Shown piece after piece: positions 27,204 through 35,654 of a stretch of 64,000 nt of DNA. The notes beneath the pieces were generated by a model. It was not told the DNA's origin, made no database searches, and saw only the letters and a list, made by a program, of their open reading frames with translations. The translations under genes and the position numbers were made by a program. Source of the DNA: CAYLRF01 sp964385995 (GTDB lineage: Bacteria; Bacillota; Clostridia; Lachnospirales; Lachnospiraceae); NCBI GenBank assembly GCA_964385995.1, contig CAYLRF010000001.1, positions 1 to 64,000 of the forward strand, in the 5' to 3' direction. Every line of letters begins with the position of its first letter. Positions within the stretch are counted from its first letter, which is position 1.

Positions 27204-27232
27204 AGCATAACACTCTTTTACAAAGTACGCAA
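27204..27232 (-). promoter_or_regulatory. Probable promoter of the glp operon
   Basis: On the minus strand TTGCGT (27232-27227), a 17-base spacer and TATGCT (27209-27204). Transcription would begin near 27197, giving a leader of roughly 215 bases before the glpA ATG. Confidence 0.6.
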
Positions 27233-27301
27233 GGTCAAAATTTCGTCCAAGCAATCCGAAAAGTAACCGGCGGCCGAAAATCGGTTCGGGTTCGTTTTAC
27301 T

Positions 27302-27330
27302 TTGATGACATACGGAAAAAAAGATGATAT
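27302..27330 (+). promoter_or_regulatory. Probable promoter of the MgtC-like gene
   Basis: TTGATG (27302-27307), a 17-base spacer and TGATAT (27325-27330), about 100 bases before the start codon and divergent from the glp promoter. Confidence 0.5.
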
Positions 27331-27428
27331 CATAGGCCGGTACGCGGAGAGGGCCTTTATTATCTTTGACTTTGGGATGGCTTAAGGGTCGCCGCGAGTG
27401 AAAATTTTAAAATCGGGAGGATGGATAA

Positions 27429-28097
27429 ATGGCCGCGGTTTGGGATAAGTTTTTGACGGAGTGGCTGCCTGTGATTTTCAGATCGCTTGTTGCGGTCCTC
27501 GTCGGAGGATTCATAGGAAGCGAGAGAGCGCGCCACGGCAGAGCCGCGGGTATGCGCACGCATATACTGGTGTGTCTGGGCGCCGCTATGACGTCCATGA
27601 CCAGCATGTATGTGGCCGACGTACTGGGCCACAGCGGGGACGTTTTCCGTATCCCGGCTCAGGTCATATCCGGCATAGGCTTTCTGGGAGCCGGCATGAT
27701 AATCCTTAAAAACAACAATATACTCACGGGCCTTACCACGGCAGCCGGCATATGGGCGACAGGCGCGATAGGCGTGGCCATCGGCTACGGCTTTTATCCG
27801 GGCGCGGTGGTCGGAACCCTTCTTTTCATGATAGCGATAAAGGTATTCGCCAAGATCGGGCATAAGAGAAATTCGACGACGGTCATTTACATTGAAATCG
27901 ACGACATGTATAAGACAAATCACATCATAAGTGAGATCAACAATGTGATAACGGAGCCGTTCACATATCAGATGATAGAGCCGAAGAGTAAATGCGAGGG
28001 ACATGTGGGCATGTACCTTATTATCGAGCGTCAGATACAGATAGACACGGGCAGCCTCTGCAAAATCGATAATGTGGCCTTTGCCGTCGAGGACTAG
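27429..28097 (+). CDS. MgtC/SapB family membrane protein
   Basis: A 222-residue inner membrane protein. Four or five hydrophobic segments occupy residues 1-140, including LVAVLVGGFIGSERARHGRAAGMRTHILVCLGAAM with the conserved RxxRxxGMRT-type loop, and VISGIGFLGAGMIIL and GLTTAAGIWATGAIGVAIGYG; the rest is a cytoplasmic C-terminal domain of about 80 residues. MgtC relatives are linked to magnesium limitation and modulation of F-type ATP synthase, but in many Firmicutes the role is untested. CGGGAGGATGGATAA precedes the ATG. No magnesium-sensing leader was recognised. Confidence 0.9.
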   Translation: MAAVWDKFLTEWLPVIFRSLVAVLVGGFIGSERARHGRAAGMRTHILVCLGAAMTSMTSMYVADVLGHSGDVFRIPAQVISGIGFLGAGMIILKNNNILTGLTTAAGIWATGAIGVAIGYGFYPGAVVGTLLFMIAIKVFAKIGHKRNSTTVIYIEIDDMYKTNHIISEINNVITEPFTYQMIEPKSKCEGHVGMYLIIERQIQIDTGSLCKIDNVAFAVED

Positions 28098-28100
28098 CGT

Positions 28101-28964
28101 ATGCTTAAAAAATACAGACTTTTTCTTTTCGACATGGACGGCACCATTTATCTGGGCGATAAATTATATGATTTTACGCTTCGTCTGCTTAAGGCCATCC
28201 GCGATAAGGGGAAGCGATATCTTTTTGTCACCAACAATTCCTCAAAAAGCGTCGCCGACTACGTAAGAAAGCTGGAAAGGATAGGCATTAAAGCGACGGA
28301 AGAAGATTTCCTCACCTCCTCGCAGGCGACGGCTTATTACCTGAAAAAGAGATTCGGATCTGAAGCGAGGAAAGAGGACGGTATACGAAGCGCTCCCGAA
28401 GCCTGCGCGTCCGACGTGAAGGAACGCCCGAAATTTACGACGCGGCTTTATGTCTGCGGGACCGAATCGCTTAAGAGGGAGCTTTCGGCGAACGGTTTTG
28501 AGGTAACGGGCGACATCGAAAAGACGGACTGCGTCGTGATGGGATTTGACACGGAGCTTACGTTTAGGAAACTGGAGGATGTCTGCAGGATATTATCCGC
28601 GCGTCCCGACATCCCTTATATAGCGACAAACCCTGATTATGTCTGTCCCACCCAGTTCGGAAGCGTACCCGACTGCGGAAGCGTATGCGACATGATATAT
28701 AACGCCACCGGCAAGCGTCCCGTCGTGATAGGAAAACCGTCGCCTCTCATGCTGCGGCTCGCGATGGAAAAATACGGCTGCAGTGAGGATGAGACAGCCG
28801 TCATCGGGGATCGCATATATACGGACATAAAAAGCGGGTTAAACGCGGGCGTACTTACGATATTGGTAATGAGCGGTGAGACGACAAGTGAGATTCTTGC
28901 CGCTTCGAAAGATAAGCCCGATCTCGTATTAAAAGACGCGGGCGAGATGATTGAGATGCTGTGA
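28101..28964 (+). CDS. HAD-IIA family hydrolase (NagD-like phosphatase)
   Basis: A 287-residue cytoplasmic phosphatase of the haloacid dehalogenase superfamily. Motif I is FLFDMDGTIYLGD (Asp11 nucleophile, Asp13), motif II VTNNSSKS near 43-50, Lys in IGKPSPLML and the metal-binding motif AVIGDRIYTDIKSGLNAG. NagD-type enzymes dephosphorylate small sugar phosphates or nucleotides; the substrate here is not known. A hydrophilic insertion of about 28 residues (86-113) lies in the cap domain. The ATG is 4 bases after the upstream stop, and the start is placed to give the family-typical KKYRLFLFDMDG N terminus. Confidence 0.9.
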   Translation: MLKKYRLFLFDMDGTIYLGDKLYDFTLRLLKAIRDKGKRYLFVTNNSSKSVADYVRKLERIGIKATEEDFLTSSQATAYYLKKRFGSEARKEDGIRSAPEACASDVKERPKFTTRLYVCGTESLKRELSANGFEVTGDIEKTDCVVMGFDTELTFRKLEDVCRILSARPDIPYIATNPDYVCPTQFGSVPDCGSVCDMIYNATGKRPVVIGKPSPLMLRLAMEKYGCSEDETAVIGDRIYTDIKSGLNAGVLTILVMSGETTSEILAASKDKPDLVLKDAGEMIEML

Positions 28965-29016
28965 ACGGAAATTAAAAATGCGTGAGAGACGCGGATGATT
29001 GAACGGGAAATCTGAC

Positions 29017-29484
29017 ATGACTGTGGACATATATACCGACGGCGCGGCAAGAGGAAATCCAAACGGCCCGGGAGGCTACGGCGTGGTGATGGAATACGAG
29101 GACTCTTTGGGCAGACTTCACAGAAAGGAGCTTTCGCGCGGGTACAAAAAAACCACCAATAACCGCATGGAGCTCATGGCGGCCATCGCAGGTCTTTCGG
29201 CTCTTAACCGTCCCTGCGACGTTAATCTTTATTCCGATTCCAAATATCTGGTGGACGCGTTTAACTTAAAATGGATAGACGGATGGGTAAAAAGAGGTTG
29301 GAAGAGAGGAAAAAACTCCGATGTGAAAAACGTGGATCTTTGGAAAAGGCTTCTCGCCGCGAAAGAGCCGCATAATGTTACTTTTATATGGGTTAAGGGC
29401 CACGACGGACATCCGCAAAACGAAAGGTGCGATGAGCTTGCCACCCGCGCCGCGGACGGGAAGGATTTGTCTGAAGATGAGTAG
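29017..29484 (+). CDS. rnhA: Ribonuclease HI
   Basis: A 155-residue nuclease cleaving RNA in RNA-DNA hybrids. Catalytic residues are visible in [19 protein letters not shown] (Asp8), [10 protein letters not shown] (Glu), and [12 protein letters not shown] (Asp), with the C-terminal [14 protein letters not shown] supplying the fourth acidic position; the basic handle helix [20 protein letters not shown] is present. The ATG at 29017 has GGGAAATC upstream; a TTG at 28999 is possible. The stop codon lies 6 bases before the RNase P RNA, so transcripts of the two may overlap. Confidence 0.95.
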   Translation: MTVDIYTDGAARGNPNGPGGYGVVMEYEDSLGRLHRKELSRGYKKTTNNRMELMAAIAGLSALNRPCDVNLYSDSKYLVDAFNLKWIDGWVKRGWKRGKNSDVKNVDLWKRLLAAKEPHNVTFIWVKGHDGHPQNERCDELATRAADGKDLSEDE

Positions 29485-29490
29485 GTAAAT

Positions 29491-29859
29491 ATCAAAGTGG
29501 GACAGGCGGTCGCGTCCGTCGCGCGTTGGGGCGCGGCGGCCGAGGAAAGTCCGGGCTTCACAGGGCAGGATGCCGGATAACGTCCGGTGGAGGCGACTCC
29601 AAGGCAGGTGCAACAGAAATAAACCGCCTGAGGCCTTAAGTTTTAAGGCTTCAGGTAAGGGTGGAAAGGCAGCTTAAGAGACTACCGCCTCTCCGGCGAC
29701 GGAGAGGGCACATGTAAACCCCATCCGAAGCAAGACCGAAAAAAACATATGTGGCGGCCCGTCACGTTTAGGTAGGTCGCGTTACGAGCCTTTCGGCAAC
29801 GAAAGGTCAAGATAGATGACCGCTCAACGACATAACCCGGCTTACCGTCCCGCTTTGAT
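29491..29859 (+). ncRNA. rnpB: RNase P RNA (M1-type, class A)
   Basis: The catalytic RNA of ribonuclease P, which matures tRNA 5' ends. Diagnostic conserved segments are GAGGAAAGTCCGGGC (near 29543), ACAGAAATAAACCGCC (near 29610), GAAGCAAGACCGAA (near 29728) and, at the 3' side, AGATGACCGCT and ACATAACCCGGCTTA, which pair with the 5' part. The outer helix is 13 bp: ATCAAAGTGGGAC (29491-29503) with GTCCCGCTTTGAT (29847-29859, one G-T pair), followed by TTTTT, so it may also end transcription. The presence of the GGTGGAAAGGC/GAGACTACCGCC region suggests the ancestral A type and not Bacillus B type. Any dedicated promoter would lie inside rnhA. Confidence 0.97.
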
Positions 29860-29876
29860 TTTTATCCGAATTTTTA

Positions 29877-30314
29877 TTACTTGCAGTATTTTTCCTCGCA
29901 GTATACGCAGCGGTATTCGGCTTTCTCGGGATTTGTGAGAGCGAACACGTGATCAAGCTGCGGCTCGGATGAAGTGATGCATCTGGGATTTTTGCATTTT
30001 ATGACGTTTGTGATCCTCTCTGGAAGCTTAAGGGCCCTTTTCTCGATGATCTTTTCGTCACGGATGATATTTACCGTGATGTTGTGGTCGATAAAGCCCA
30101 GTATGTCAAGGTCTATCACATCGACGGGGCACTCTATCTTGATGATGTCCTTCTTTCCCATCTTGGTGCTGGATACGTTTTTTATGATCGCGACGCAGCA
30201 ATCCAGCCTGTCAAGGCCGAGGTCTTTGTAGATTTCCATGCTTTTCCCGGCCTTTATATGATCAAGTACGACACCTTCCTTCAGAGTGCTGATATTAAGA
30301 GAATTTTTTTCCAT
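29877..30314 (-). CDS. pyrI: Aspartate carbamoyltransferase regulatory chain
   Basis: A 145-residue regulatory subunit that binds nucleotide effectors and, through its zinc domain, holds catalytic PyrB trimers together. The N-terminal nucleotide-binding part includes VLDHIKAGKSMEIYKDLG, and the zinc ligands are CKNPRC (Cx4C) and CVYC (Cx2C) near the C terminus. Its presence indicates a class B, allosteric ATCase. The start is 11 bases after pyrB, with AAAGGTG upstream. The gene converges with rnpB; 17 bases separate their ends. Confidence 0.95.
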   Translation of the reverse strand: MEKNSLNISTLKEGVVLDHIKAGKSMEIYKDLGLDRLDCCVAIIKNVSSTKMGKKDIIKIECPVDVIDLDILGFIDHNITVNIIRDEKIIEKRALKLPERITNVIKCKNPRCITSSEPQLDHVFALTNPEKAEYRCVYCEEKYCK

Positions 30315-30325
30315 GAGACACCTTT

Positions 30326-31246
30326 CTATTCGACTTTAATATCCAGCAGTGTGAGTATGAGAGCCATTCGCACGTATACTCCGTACTGCGCCTGCCGAAA
30401 ATACGCGGCTCTCGGATCGTCGTCGACTTCCACGGCGATCTCGTTTACCCTCGGAAGCGGGTGAAGCACCAGCATGTGTTCGGGCGCGAGTTTCATCTTT
30501 TCGGCGTCAAGTATGTAAAAATCCTTCATGCGGACATAGTCGTCTTCGTTAAAGAATCGCTCCTTTTGCACTCTGGTCATGTAGAGGATATCAAGTTCGG
30601 GCAGCGCGTCCTCCAGCCGCTCGACCTCTTTATACGTCACGTTTTCTTTTTGAAGTACGTCCTCGCGTATGTAATCGGGAAGCTTAAGTTCTTCGGGAGA
30701 GATAAGTACGAAGCGGATATCGGGATATCGTACAAGAGCGTGGATAAGGGAATGGACGGTGCGGCCGAATTTTAAGTCCCCGCAAAGGCCGATGGTCAGA
30801 TTTTCGAGTCTTCCGGTAAGAGAGCGTATGGTCAAAAGATCGGTAAGCGTCTGAGTGGGATGCTGATGACCTCCGTCCCCGGCGTTTATGATGGGCACTT
30901 TCGAGTGGCGGGCGGCCACCATGGGAGCGCCCTCCTTGGGGTGCCTCATGGCTATGATATCCGCGTAACAGGATACCATCCGCACCGTGTCCGAGACTGT
31001 CTCGCCCTTCGCGGCGGAGCTGCATTCGGCGGAAGAAAATCCGAGGACGCTGCCGCCCAGATTTAACATCGCGGCCTCGTGGCTTAATCTCGTTCTGGTG
31101 CTTGGTTCGAAAAATAAGGTCGCGAGCTTCTTGCCTTCGCAGGCGTGAGAGTATTTTTCGGGATTGGCCCTGATATCCTCCGCCAGATCAAGAAGATCGT
31201 CAAGCTCCTTCACGTTAAAATCAAGCGGACTCATAAGATGTCTCAT
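30326..31246 (-). CDS. pyrB: Aspartate carbamoyltransferase catalytic chain
   Basis: A 306-residue enzyme condensing carbamoyl phosphate and aspartate, the committed step of pyrimidine synthesis. The carbamoyl phosphate loop [17 protein letters not shown] lies near residues 51-67, [12 protein letters not shown] near 134, and [25 protein letters not shown] near the C terminus. GGAGGATTACCGATT precedes the ATG. The promoter at 31314-31342 is only about 70 bases upstream, and I saw no PyrR-type attenuator in this short leader, so regulation is probably mainly allosteric through PyrI or by start-site switching. Confidence 0.97.
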   Translation of the reverse strand: MRHLMSPLDFNVKELDDLLDLAEDIRANPEKYSHACEGKKLATLFFEPSTRTRLSHEAAMLNLGGSVLGFSSAECSSAAKGETVSDTVRMVSCYADIIAMRHPKEGAPMVAARHSKVPIINAGDGGHQHPTQTLTDLLTIRSLTGRLENLTIGLCGDLKFGRTVHSLIHALVRYPDIRFVLISPEELKLPDYIREDVLQKENVTYKEVERLEDALPELDILYMTRVQKERFFNEDDYVRMKDFYILDAEKMKLAPEHMLVLHPLPRVNEIAVEVDDDPRAAYFRQAQYGVYVRMALILTLLDIKVE

Positions 31247-31294
31247 AATCGGTAATCCTCCGGTGATTTCGCTTCTGTGTCCTCGCGGTTTTTA

Positions 31295-31323
31295 TTGCCG
31301 TGAAACCTTAAACATCTTATACT
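31295..31323 (+). promoter_or_regulatory. Probable recJ promoter
   Basis: TTGCCG (31295-31300), a 17-base spacer and TATACT (31318-31323). The -10 overlaps the -10 of the divergent pyrB promoter by two bases. Confidence 0.55.
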
Positions 31324-31342
31324 AAACAAAATACGTTTTCAA
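31314..31342 (-). promoter_or_regulatory. Probable pyrBI promoter
   Basis: On the minus strand TTGAAA (31342-31337), a 17-base spacer and TAAGAT (31319-31314). It lies face to face with the recJ promoter. Confidence 0.55.
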
Positions 31343-31363
31343 CTTTTTTTAAAAGGAGGCGGC

Positions 31364-33139
31364 ATGGAAAACTGGACTGTCATTAACAGGGGAGCGCCTT
31401 TTACGGACATCGCGTCAAAATTTAACATAAGTCCCGTTTTGGCGAGACTTATCCGAAACAGAGGCGTAACAGGCGATGAGGCGATAGAAAAATATCTAAA
31501 TCCCGACGTGAAAGATCTCTTACCGGCAAGCCTGCTTCCCGACATGGATAAAGCCGCGCGCATTCTGACGGATAAGATAAAGAGCAAAAAGAAGATACGT
31601 ATCATCGGCGACTATGATATCGACGGGGTGAACGCGTCTTACATACTGCTTCGCGGTATTAAAGGGCTCGGAGGAAGGGCGGACGTCGACATACCGGATC
31701 GTGCCTCGGACGGCTACGGACTTAACAGGCGACTTCTAGACGCGGCTTACGAGGACGGAGCCGATACCATCCTTACATGCGATAACGGGATCGCGGCCGC
31801 CGATGAAATCAGATACGCGAAGAGTCTTCACATGACGGTCGTGGTAACGGATCATCATGAACCGCCGTTTATTAAAGAGACGAAAAGTGATGAGAAGCCG
31901 CGTTACATTCTCCCTCCCGCGGACGCGGTTATCGACCCGAAGCTCCCGCAAAGTAAGTATCCTTTTAGAGAACTTTGCGGGGCCGGAGTCGCTTATAAAC
32001 TTACGGAGGAGCTGTGGCGTCTTTCGGGACGTGATTTTGGCGAGATTGGCCATCTTATCGAAAATGTCGCCATAGCCACCGTGGGAGACGTGATGAGCAT
32101 TACCGGTGAGAACCGCGTTTTCGTAAAGACAGGCATAAACAGTCTTAAAAACACGCGCAATTTGGGACTGTCCGCGCTGATGGACATCACGGGCATAGTA
32201 AGGAGCCGTCTTTCGACTTATCATCTGGGATTTATCATAGGGCCGTGCATAAACGCCGCGGGAAGGCTGGACTCGGCAAAGCTTGCCTTTAATCTTCTTT
32301 GCGCCGATACGAAAGAAGAGGCCGGGCGCCTTGCCGAAAGGCTTAAGGAACTGAACGACTTAAGAAAAGGGATGACTGAAAAGGCCGCGACACAGGCCGC
32401 GGGTCAGATAGAAAACTCGTCTCTTATAAATGATAAGGTTCTTGTTGTTTATCTTCCCGACTGTCATGAGAGCGTGGCCGGCATAGTCGCGGGAAGGGTG
32501 CGTGAGCGATATCACAGGCCCGCCGTCATCATCACGGACAGCGGGGACGAGGCGAAAGGCTCCGCCCGCTCAGTGGACGGATATCATATGTTTAACGAGC
32601 TTACAGGGTGCGGGGATCTTTTTACGAAATTCGGAGGGCACGCGCAGGCGGCGGGATTTTCGCTTCCGCGCGGGAGCATAGATGAGCTTAGAAGACGCCT
32701 AAACGAAAACGCGGCGCTTTCAAAAGCAGACATGCGAGAAAAAGTCCGCATAGACATGGAACTTGACCCGGCGTATCTGACTTTGGATCTGGTGGACTCC
32801 CTCTCCCTTTTGGAGCCTTACGGCAAGGACAATGAGGAGCCGCTATTCGCCGTAAGGGACGTAAAGACAGAAAAAGCGTATCTTATCGGAAAAAACCGCG
32901 ATACCTTAAAGCTTACGATACGAACGCCAAGCGGCGCTCTGATGGAAGCCCTGTACTTTAATGACGGGGAAAAACTGCTTAATTACATCGGTGAGAAATA
33001 CGGCTCAGAGGCTGTAAAGAAACTCTTCGGAAGGTACGCGACCGACGCGGATGTGCGGCTTACGCTTGCCTACCGTCCGCAGATAAACGAGTACGGCGGA
33101 AACAAAAAAGTGCAGCTTGTTATAAAACATTACAGGTAA
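31364..33139 (+). CDS. recJ: Single-stranded-DNA-specific exonuclease RecJ
   Basis: A 591-residue 5'-3' exonuclease acting in recombination and mismatch repair. DHH-superfamily motifs are intact: IIGDYDIDGVNASYIL near 80-95 (motif I), DNGIAA (II), VVVTDHHEPP (III, DHH), and later INAAGRLDSAKLAF. The DHHA1 part includes SVAGIVAGRVRERYHRPAVII and GGHAQAAGFSL, followed by the C-terminal OB domain. AAAAGGAGGCGGC precedes the ATG. Length suits the compact RecJ class. Confidence 0.96.
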   Translation: MENWTVINRGAPFTDIASKFNISPVLARLIRNRGVTGDEAIEKYLNPDVKDLLPASLLPDMDKAARILTDKIKSKKKIRIIGDYDIDGVNASYILLRGIKGLGGRADVDIPDRASDGYGLNRRLLDAAYEDGADTILTCDNGIAAADEIRYAKSLHMTVVVTDHHEPPFIKETKSDEKPRYILPPADAVIDPKLPQSKYPFRELCGAGVAYKLTEELWRLSGRDFGEIGHLIENVAIATVGDVMSITGENRVFVKTGINSLKNTRNLGLSALMDITGIVRSRLSTYHLGFIIGPCINAAGRLDSAKLAFNLLCADTKEEAGRLAERLKELNDLRKGMTEKAATQAAGQIENSSLINDKVLVVYLPDCHESVAGIVAGRVRERYHRPAVIITDSGDEAKGSARSVDGYHMFNELTGCGDLFTKFGGHAQAAGFSLPRGSIDELRRRLNENAALSKADMREKVRIDMELDPAYLTLDLVDSLSLLEPYGKDNEEPLFAVRDVKTEKAYLIGKNRDTLKLTIRTPSGALMEALYFNDGEKLLNYIGEKYGSEAVKKLFGRYATDADVRLTLAYRPQINEYGGNKKVQLVIKHYR

Positions 33140-33211
33140 AACGGAAGGAAGCGATGATAAAACCGTCCGCAAAACAGGAGAAACGGTAGATTTCCCCTCG
33201 ATTTTTAGCCC

Positions 33212-33240
33212 TTGACATTTGATATGGGGCAGTATATGTT
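33212..33240 (+). promoter_or_regulatory. Promoter of the eda-kdgK operon
   Basis: A perfect -35 TTGACA (33212-33217), a 17-base spacer and TATGTT (33235-33240). The transcript would have an approximately 145-base leader containing three repeats and a hairpin. Confidence 0.7.
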
Positions 33241-33262
33241 TACATCGCGTTTTAAAATACAG

Positions 33263-33342
33263 GCGCGGTCAGGTACAGGCAAATATCGGCACGGTCGGGT
33301 ACGGGGAAAATATCGGCACGGTAAGGCACAGGGAGGAAAACT
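33263..33342 (+). repeat. Three imperfect 26-27-bp tandem repeats in the eda leader
   Basis: Units at 33263-33288, 33289-33315 and 33316-33342 share the core GC(G/A)CGGT followed by GGTACRGG-like and AAATATCG segments; the third is the most diverged. They lie between the promoter and the hairpin before eda. Confidence 0.7.
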
Positions 33343-33360
33343 TTCGAGGTTAATCGTAAT

Positions 33361-33393
33361 GGCGCGCTAAGGCGCGTCGGAAAAGAGGAGAGT
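33361..33393 (+). promoter_or_regulatory. Hairpin and conserved RBS segment of eda
   Basis: An 18-nt hairpin with a 7-bp stem GGCGCGC/GCGCGTC and loop TAAG (33361-33378), followed immediately by GGAAAAGAGGAGAGT and the ATG. It has the same size, loop and 3' tail as hairpin B of serA and dut, with different stem bases. Confidence 0.7.
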
Positions 33394-34047
33394 ATGGGAA
33401 ATTTAAGTATGGATGAATTATCGGAAAGAATAGAAAAACTCGGTGTGGTGCCCGTAGTGGTTTTAAATGACGCGAAGGACGCATCTTCGCTCGCGAAGGC
33501 ATTATGCGAAGGCGGACTTAGCTGCGCGGAAGTCACGTTTCGCACGGAGGCGGCGGAGGAGTCGATACGACTCATGGCGAGCGAATTTCCCGATATGCTT
33601 ATAGGCGCCGGCACGGTGCTTACGACAGATCAGGCGGATCGCGCGGTGGCGGCGGGCGCGAAGTTTATAGTAAGTCCCGGTTTTGACGGGGAGCTTGTGG
33701 ATTACTGCCTTTCAAAAGAAATACCGGTATTTCCGGGGTGCGTTACTCCCTCCGAGCTTGCTCAGGCGGTGAAGAGGGATCTTAAGGTGGTGAAATTCTT
33801 CCCCGCGCAGCAATTCGGGGGAGTATCCACGCTTAAGGCGCTCGCCGCCCCGTATACACAGCTTAAGTTTCTCCCGACGGGAGGAGTGAACGCCTCGAAT
33901 CTTAAAGATTACCTCGGATTTAAAAAAGTCATCGCCTGCGGCGGAAGCTGGATGGTTAAGAGCGACATGATCGCGGCGGGTGAATTTGACAGGATAAAGG
34001 ATATGACGGCGGAGGCCGTCGCGCTGGTTAAGGAGATTCGCGGATAA
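33394..34047 (+). CDS. eda: KDPG/KHG aldolase
   Basis: A 217-residue class I aldolase cleaving 2-keto-3-deoxy-6-phosphogluconate to pyruvate and glyceraldehyde 3-phosphate, and often 4-hydroxy-2-oxoglutarate. The Schiff-base lysine is in KVVKFFPAQQFGG (about residue 134), the catalytic Glu in GLSCAEVTFRTEAAEE (about 49), and phosphate-binding residues in FLPTGGVNASNL. It forms an operon with kdgK (10-base gap), the two lower steps of hexuronate degradation; upstream uronate enzymes are not in the window. Confidence 0.95.
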   Translation: MGNLSMDELSERIEKLGVVPVVVLNDAKDASSLAKALCEGGLSCAEVTFRTEAAEESIRLMASEFPDMLIGAGTVLTTDQADRAVAAGAKFIVSPGFDGELVDYCLSKEIPVFPGCVTPSELAQAVKRDLKVVKFFPAQQFGGVSTLKALAAPYTQLKFLPTGGVNASNLKDYLGFKKVIACGGSWMVKSDMIAAGEFDRIKDMTAEAVALVKEIRG

Positions 34048-34057
34048 GGAGGAAGAA

Positions 34058-35158
34058 ATGGCAGATCTGAATTTAAGGCCTGAAAGCGAGTGCGCGTTTG
34101 ACGCGGTTTCATTGGGAGAGGTTATGCTGCGGCTTGATCCCGGAGAGGGAAGGATTCGAACCGCCCGCAGTTTCAGGGCGTGGGAAGGCGGGGGAGAGTA
34201 CAATGTCATCCGCGGTTTAAGAAAATGTTTCGGCATGAAAACGGCGGTCATAACGGCTTTCGCGGATAACGAGATAGGGATGCTGATGGAGGATTTCATC
34301 CTTCAGGGCGGCGTGGATACGTCTCTTATCAAATGGATGCCGACCGACGGTATCGGAAGGATTTGCCGCAACGGTCTGAATTTCACAGAAAGGGGCTTCG
34401 GCATCCGCGGAGCGGTCGGCTGCTCCGACAGGGCGAACACCGCGATTTCCAAGGCGACGCCAAAGGATTTTGATTTCGATCACATATTCGGGGAACTGGG
34501 CGTCAGATGGCTTCATACCGGCGGCATATACGCGGCCTTATCGGAGCAGTCATGCGAGACGGTGCTTGCGGCCATAAAGACCGCAAAAAAATACGGTACC
34601 GTCGTCTCCTATGACTTAAACTACCGGCCGTCCATGTGGAGCGCGATAGGAGGCTTAAATAAGGCTCGTGAGGTAAATAAAGAGATCGCTCGTTATGTGG
34701 ACGTCATGATAGGAAATGAGGAGGATTTCACGGCCTGCCTCGGATTTGAGATAGAGGGAAATGACGAGAACCTTCAAAACTTAAACATCGACGGATATAA
34801 GAAGATGATAAATGACGCCGCGAAGGTCTATCCGAATTTCAAGGTTGTGGCCACCACGCTTCGCGAGGTGAAGACGGCTACGGTAAACGACTGGAGTGCG
34901 CTTTGCTGGGCGGACGGTCGGATTTACAAGGCGAAAGATTACAAAGATCTGGAGATACTCGATCGCGTCGGCGGCGGCGACTCTTTCGCCTCGGGCCTCA
35001 TCTACGGACTTATGACGACGGGCGACGCAGAGAAGGCCGTAAATTACGGCGCGGCTCACGGTGCGCTCGCGATGACCACGCCCGGAGATACGACCATGGC
35101 AAGCAGGAAAGAAGTGGAGAAAATAATGGGCGGAGCGGGTGCCAGAGTGGTAAGGTAA
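34058..35158 (+). CDS. kdgK: PfkB-family sugar kinase, probable 2-keto-3-deoxygluconate kinase
   Basis: A 366-residue ribokinase-family enzyme that probably phosphorylates 2-keto-3-deoxygluconate to the substrate of the neighbouring aldolase. Visible are the N-terminal SLGEVMLRLDPGEGR and GGGEYNVIRGLRK, the middle VVSYDLNYRPSMW, and the C-terminal PfkB signature DRVGGGDSFASGLIYG with the catalytic Asp. It is somewhat longer than typical KdgK (about 310-340). AAGGAGGAAGAA precedes the ATG. Specificity is inferred from the eda neighbour; other ketose kinases have the same motifs. Confidence 0.88.
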   Translation: MADLNLRPESECAFDAVSLGEVMLRLDPGEGRIRTARSFRAWEGGGEYNVIRGLRKCFGMKTAVITAFADNEIGMLMEDFILQGGVDTSLIKWMPTDGIGRICRNGLNFTERGFGIRGAVGCSDRANTAISKATPKDFDFDHIFGELGVRWLHTGGIYAALSEQSCETVLAAIKTAKKYGTVVSYDLNYRPSMWSAIGGLNKAREVNKEIARYVDVMIGNEEDFTACLGFEIEGNDENLQNLNIDGYKKMINDAAKVYPNFKVVATTLREVKTATVNDWSALCWADGRIYKAKDYKDLEILDRVGGGDSFASGLIYGLMTTGDAEKAVNYGAAHGALAMTTPGDTTMASRKEVEKIMGGAGARVVR

Positions 35159-35170
35159 CGGGGACGGTTG

Positions 35171-35199
35171 TTGTAAACGGCGACAAAAAAAGATATAAT
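35171..35199 (+). promoter_or_regulatory. Promoter of the Asp23-fakA-recG genes
   Basis: TTGTAA (35171-35176), a 17-base spacer and a perfect -10 TATAAT (35194-35199), about 60 bases before the Asp23 start. Confidence 0.65.
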
Positions 35200-35260
35200 A
35201 CTTAAGTTTTGCGGCAGCCAACGGTCCGCGATGCTTTTGGAATATTGGGAGGGAAGTTCT

Positions 35261-35620
35261 ATGGAAGGCATAATTGACACCGATTACGGCCGTATCACGG
35301 TGGATCCGGAAGTGATCGCCAAGTACGCCGGGACCGTCGCCGTGGAGTGCGCCGGCATAGTCGGCATGGCGGCCGTGAGCATGAAAGACGGCATAGTAAA
35401 GCTTCTTAAAAAAGACAGCTTAACTCACGGTATCAGGGTTTTGATTTCCGAGGACAATCGCATCCGTCTGTATTTTCACGTCATCGTTTCTTACGGCGTC
35501 AGCATAGCTACCGTCTGCGACAATCTCGCTCATAATGTAAAATACAGGGTTGAGGAGTTCACCGGAATGAAGGTGGATAAGATCAACATTTACATCGAGG
35601 GCGTGAGGGTGATCGACTGA
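35261..35620 (+). CDS. Asp23/Gls24 family protein (YloU-like)
   Basis: A 119-residue small Asp23-family protein. The fold is recognisable from VDPEVIAKYAGTVAVECAGIVGMAAV, the middle IRLYFHVIVSYGVSIATVCDNL and the C-terminal VEEFTGMKVDKINIYIEGVRV. Family members are abundant envelope-associated proteins in staphylococci, but this YloU-type version is usually found next to the YloV/FakA gene, as here, and its job is not established. The ATG at 35261 follows GGGAGGGAAGTTCT; an upstream ATG at 35231 in the same frame lacks support. Confidence 0.92.
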   Translation: MEGIIDTDYGRITVDPEVIAKYAGTVAVECAGIVGMAAVSMKDGIVKLLKKDSLTHGIRVLISEDNRIRLYFHVIVSYGVSIATVCDNLAHNVKYRVEEFTGMKVDKINIYIEGVRVID

Positions 35621-35654
35621 AAGAGCGGACGCGTGATATAAGGAGGTTAATGAC

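Noticed and set aside
29877..31246. PyrR-type attenuator or uracil riboswitch before pyrB
   Set aside because: The leader is only about 70 bases and has no terminator/antiterminator pair that I could find.
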